Of a DNA stretch of 64,000 nt, positions 62,745-64,000 are shown piece by piece. The DNA is from Pseudomonadota bacterium. Lineage in GTDB: Bacteria; Desulfobacterota; Binatia; UBA9968. Both the position numbers and the translations under genes were made by a program. The stretch is from NCBI GenBank assembly GCA_021324155.1, contig JAJPJQ010000031.1, forward strand, positions 62,001 to 126,000, given 5' to 3'. Below the pieces are notes generated by a model that was given only the letters and a program-made list of their open reading frames with translations, was not told the origin of the DNA and did no database searches. Position 1 is the stretch's first letter. Each line of letters begins with the position of its first letter.

Positions 62745-64000
62745 ATCTTTCCCATGGCGCGGAGGATTTTTTCCGGCGTGATCGGCAGCGAGCGGACGCG
62801 CACGCCCAGCGCGTCGTAGACGGCGTTGCCGATGGCCGGGCCGACGGTAACGATGGAGGTCTGCGCCATTCCCTTGGAGCCGAACGGCCCCGGGCCGTCG
62901 CCTTTCTCAAGCATGGAAGAATAAAAATCCTCCGGCACGTCCTTCATGAGCGGCAGGCGGTATTGAAAAGGATCGCCGTTCTGGAATTGTCCGTCCTGAT
63001 AGACCGTTTCCTCGAACAGCGCGTGCCCGAAACCCATCACGGCGCCGCCGTCGGTCTGCGCTTTCGCCGACGGATAGTGGATCGCTTTACCCGCGTCGGC
63101 GATGATCGCGTAGCCTAAGATGCGCAGCTCGCCGGTGTCGCGATTGACTTCCAGATCGAGCGCGGCGCCGCTCGGCGCCCAGTGATCCATGCCGGCGAAG
63201 GCCGAGTCCTTCACCATCGGCGGCGCGCTGTGATAGCCGACCGCTTTCAAAACCACGCTGCCGCCGTAACAGCGGACGATGTCGGCGATGGAAAAAGCCG
63301 CCTCGCCCCAGCAGAGCTTACCGGCGATTATCCGCCACTCTTCGGGTTTGCCGCCCTTCGCCTGTGACGCGAGCGTGAACAATTCTTGCTTAAGCTGTTT
63401 GCAGGCGTTGTGCACGGCGTTGCCCATCTGCATCGTCGTGCGCTGCGCGCTGACGCCGGCGAACGGTAGGCTCACCGCCGTGTCCGGCGTGCCCACGCGC
63501 ACCTGCGATTGAGGGATCTCCAGAGTCTCCGATGCGATCACGCTGAAAAGATTGTGCGTCCCCTGGCCGATCTCGGCCGCGTTGTGCTGGATCGTCAGCA
63601 CGCCGCGAGCATCCATCGTCACGAGCGCGTAGGCGCGACCGCCGCCCATCGATCCGTGGCGCAGGCTGAGCGCCATGCCGCGCCCGCGCACCCAGGGCGA
63701 GCTACTGGCGGCCTTCTTCTCCGGCGCAAGATCGGACTTGCCGTCCCAACCGATACCCGCAATCGCTTCGCTCATCAGATCGAGATAGTCGGTGTCCATC
63801 GCCGGAGTGCCTTTACAAACATAATCGCCGCGCAGAAGAACGTTCTTCTTACGAAAGGCATAAGGGTCCATGCCGACCTGGCGTGCAACCGAATCGATCG
63901 TGCATTCGATGCCCCAGGTTGTCTGGACCTTTCCCGTTGCGCGCGTGTGCCCGGCGGGCACCTTATTGGTGTAGGCGCAGCGCCCGCGGACGCGCAGGTT
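62741..64000 (-). CDS. Molybdenum hydroxylase large subunit (CoxL-like), 5' end outside window
   Basis: The frame is open to the right edge, so only the last 420 residues are visible. They match the C-terminal part of aldehyde oxidase/xanthine dehydrogenase/CoxL proteins (GIECTIDSVARQVGMDPYAFR, GRGMALSLRHGSMGGGRAY, NAAEIGQGTHNLFSVIASE, VMGFGHALFEETVY). The segment that usually ends KGVGE with the catalytic Glu reads KGMAQ here (Gln at 62861-62863). Without the N-terminal part I cannot see the CODH active-site loop, so the substrate is unknown; CO is only one possibility. Confidence 0.88.
   Translation of the reverse strand, partial: NLRVRGRCAYTNKVPAGHTRATGKVQTTWGIECTIDSVARQVGMDPYAFRKKNVLLRGDYVCKGTPAMDTDYLDLMSEAIAGIGWDGKSDLAPEKKAASSSPWVRGRGMALSLRHGSMGGGRAYALVTMDARGVLTIQHNAAEIGQGTHNLFSVIASETLEIPQSQVRVGTPDTAVSLPFAGVSAQRTTMQMGNAVHNACKQLKQELFTLASQAKGGKPEEWRIIAGKLCWGEAAFSIADIVRCYGGSVVLKAVGYHSAPPMVKDSAFAGMDHWAPSGAALDLEVNRDTGELRILGYAIIADAGKAIHYPSAKAQTDGGAVMGFGHALFEETVYQDGQFQNGDPFQYRLPLMKDVPEDFYSSMLEKGDGPGPFGSKGMAQTSIVTVGPAIGNAVYDALGVRVRSLPITPEKILRAMGKI

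Overview
The window is GC-rich bacterial DNA with dense, often overlapping genes. I see no rRNA or tRNA genes, no CRISPR array and no intact insertion sequence. The gene mix resembles large genomes of uncultured soil bacteria (Binatota, Rokubacteria or Betaproteobacteria-like lineages): orphan ABC substrate-binding proteins, MmgE/PrpD, LigAB-type dioxygenase, CO-dehydrogenase-like genes and a hybrid NRPS/PKS cluster. This taxonomic reading is inference only, because no marker gene is present.

Layout. 0-8 kb: sensor kinase, endonuclease III, an LVIVD beta-propeller protein, then a minus-strand catabolic block (small barrel protein, SDR, LigA-like, LigB-like, secreted His-motif protein, cytochrome c, ABC substrate-binding protein). 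8-12 kb: acetate kinase and phosphoketolase, translationally coupled. 12-20 kb: regulators. These are an AraC-type protein, a 1208-residue MASE1/PAS/GAF sigma-54 activator and, behind an excellent -24/-12 promoter with two upstream palindromes, a NarX-like kinase with two NarL-type regulators. 20-25.7 kb: formylglycine-generating-enzyme homologue, DUF1254 protein, double-HhH secreted protein, a wrecked DUF2950 gene and two small membrane proteins. 25.9-29.8 kb: a plus-strand catabolic operon (MmgE/PrpD, arylmalonate-decarboxylase-like enzyme, cyclase, quinone reductase).

29.8-33.8 kb holds what looks like a self-contained ECF sigma regulon. A minus-strand ECF sigma/anti-sigma pair is flanked by two paralogous small secreted proteins of unknown family and by a YVTN-propeller/cupredoxin operon. 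The motif GGAAT-N15/16-CGGTC occurs upstream of all four transcription units, including the sigma gene itself.

36.2-54.8 kb, minus strand, is a compact hybrid assembly line. In order it has a loading protein with two fused adenylate-forming domains plus a carrier, a glycine-type C-A-T module with an altered condensation motif, a KS-AT-KR-ACP module, a 2-oxoglutarate/iron oxygenase, a terminal C-A-T-TE module whose thioesterase has Cys in the nucleophile position, and a SyrD/PvdE-type exporter. Collinear reading suggests an acyl starter + Gly + one reduced malonate unit (a 4-amino-3-hydroxybutyrate unit) + a branched aliphatic amino acid, possibly hydroxylated.

55.3-64 kb, minus strand, is another catabolic block: MetE-like protein, isocitrate-lyase/PEP-mutase family enzyme, ABC-type binding protein, LeuD/LeuC-like hydratase and a CoxS/M/L-like molybdenum hydroxylase. 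Two decayed substrate-binding-protein genes sit on either side of coxS. The coxL-like gene runs off the right edge.
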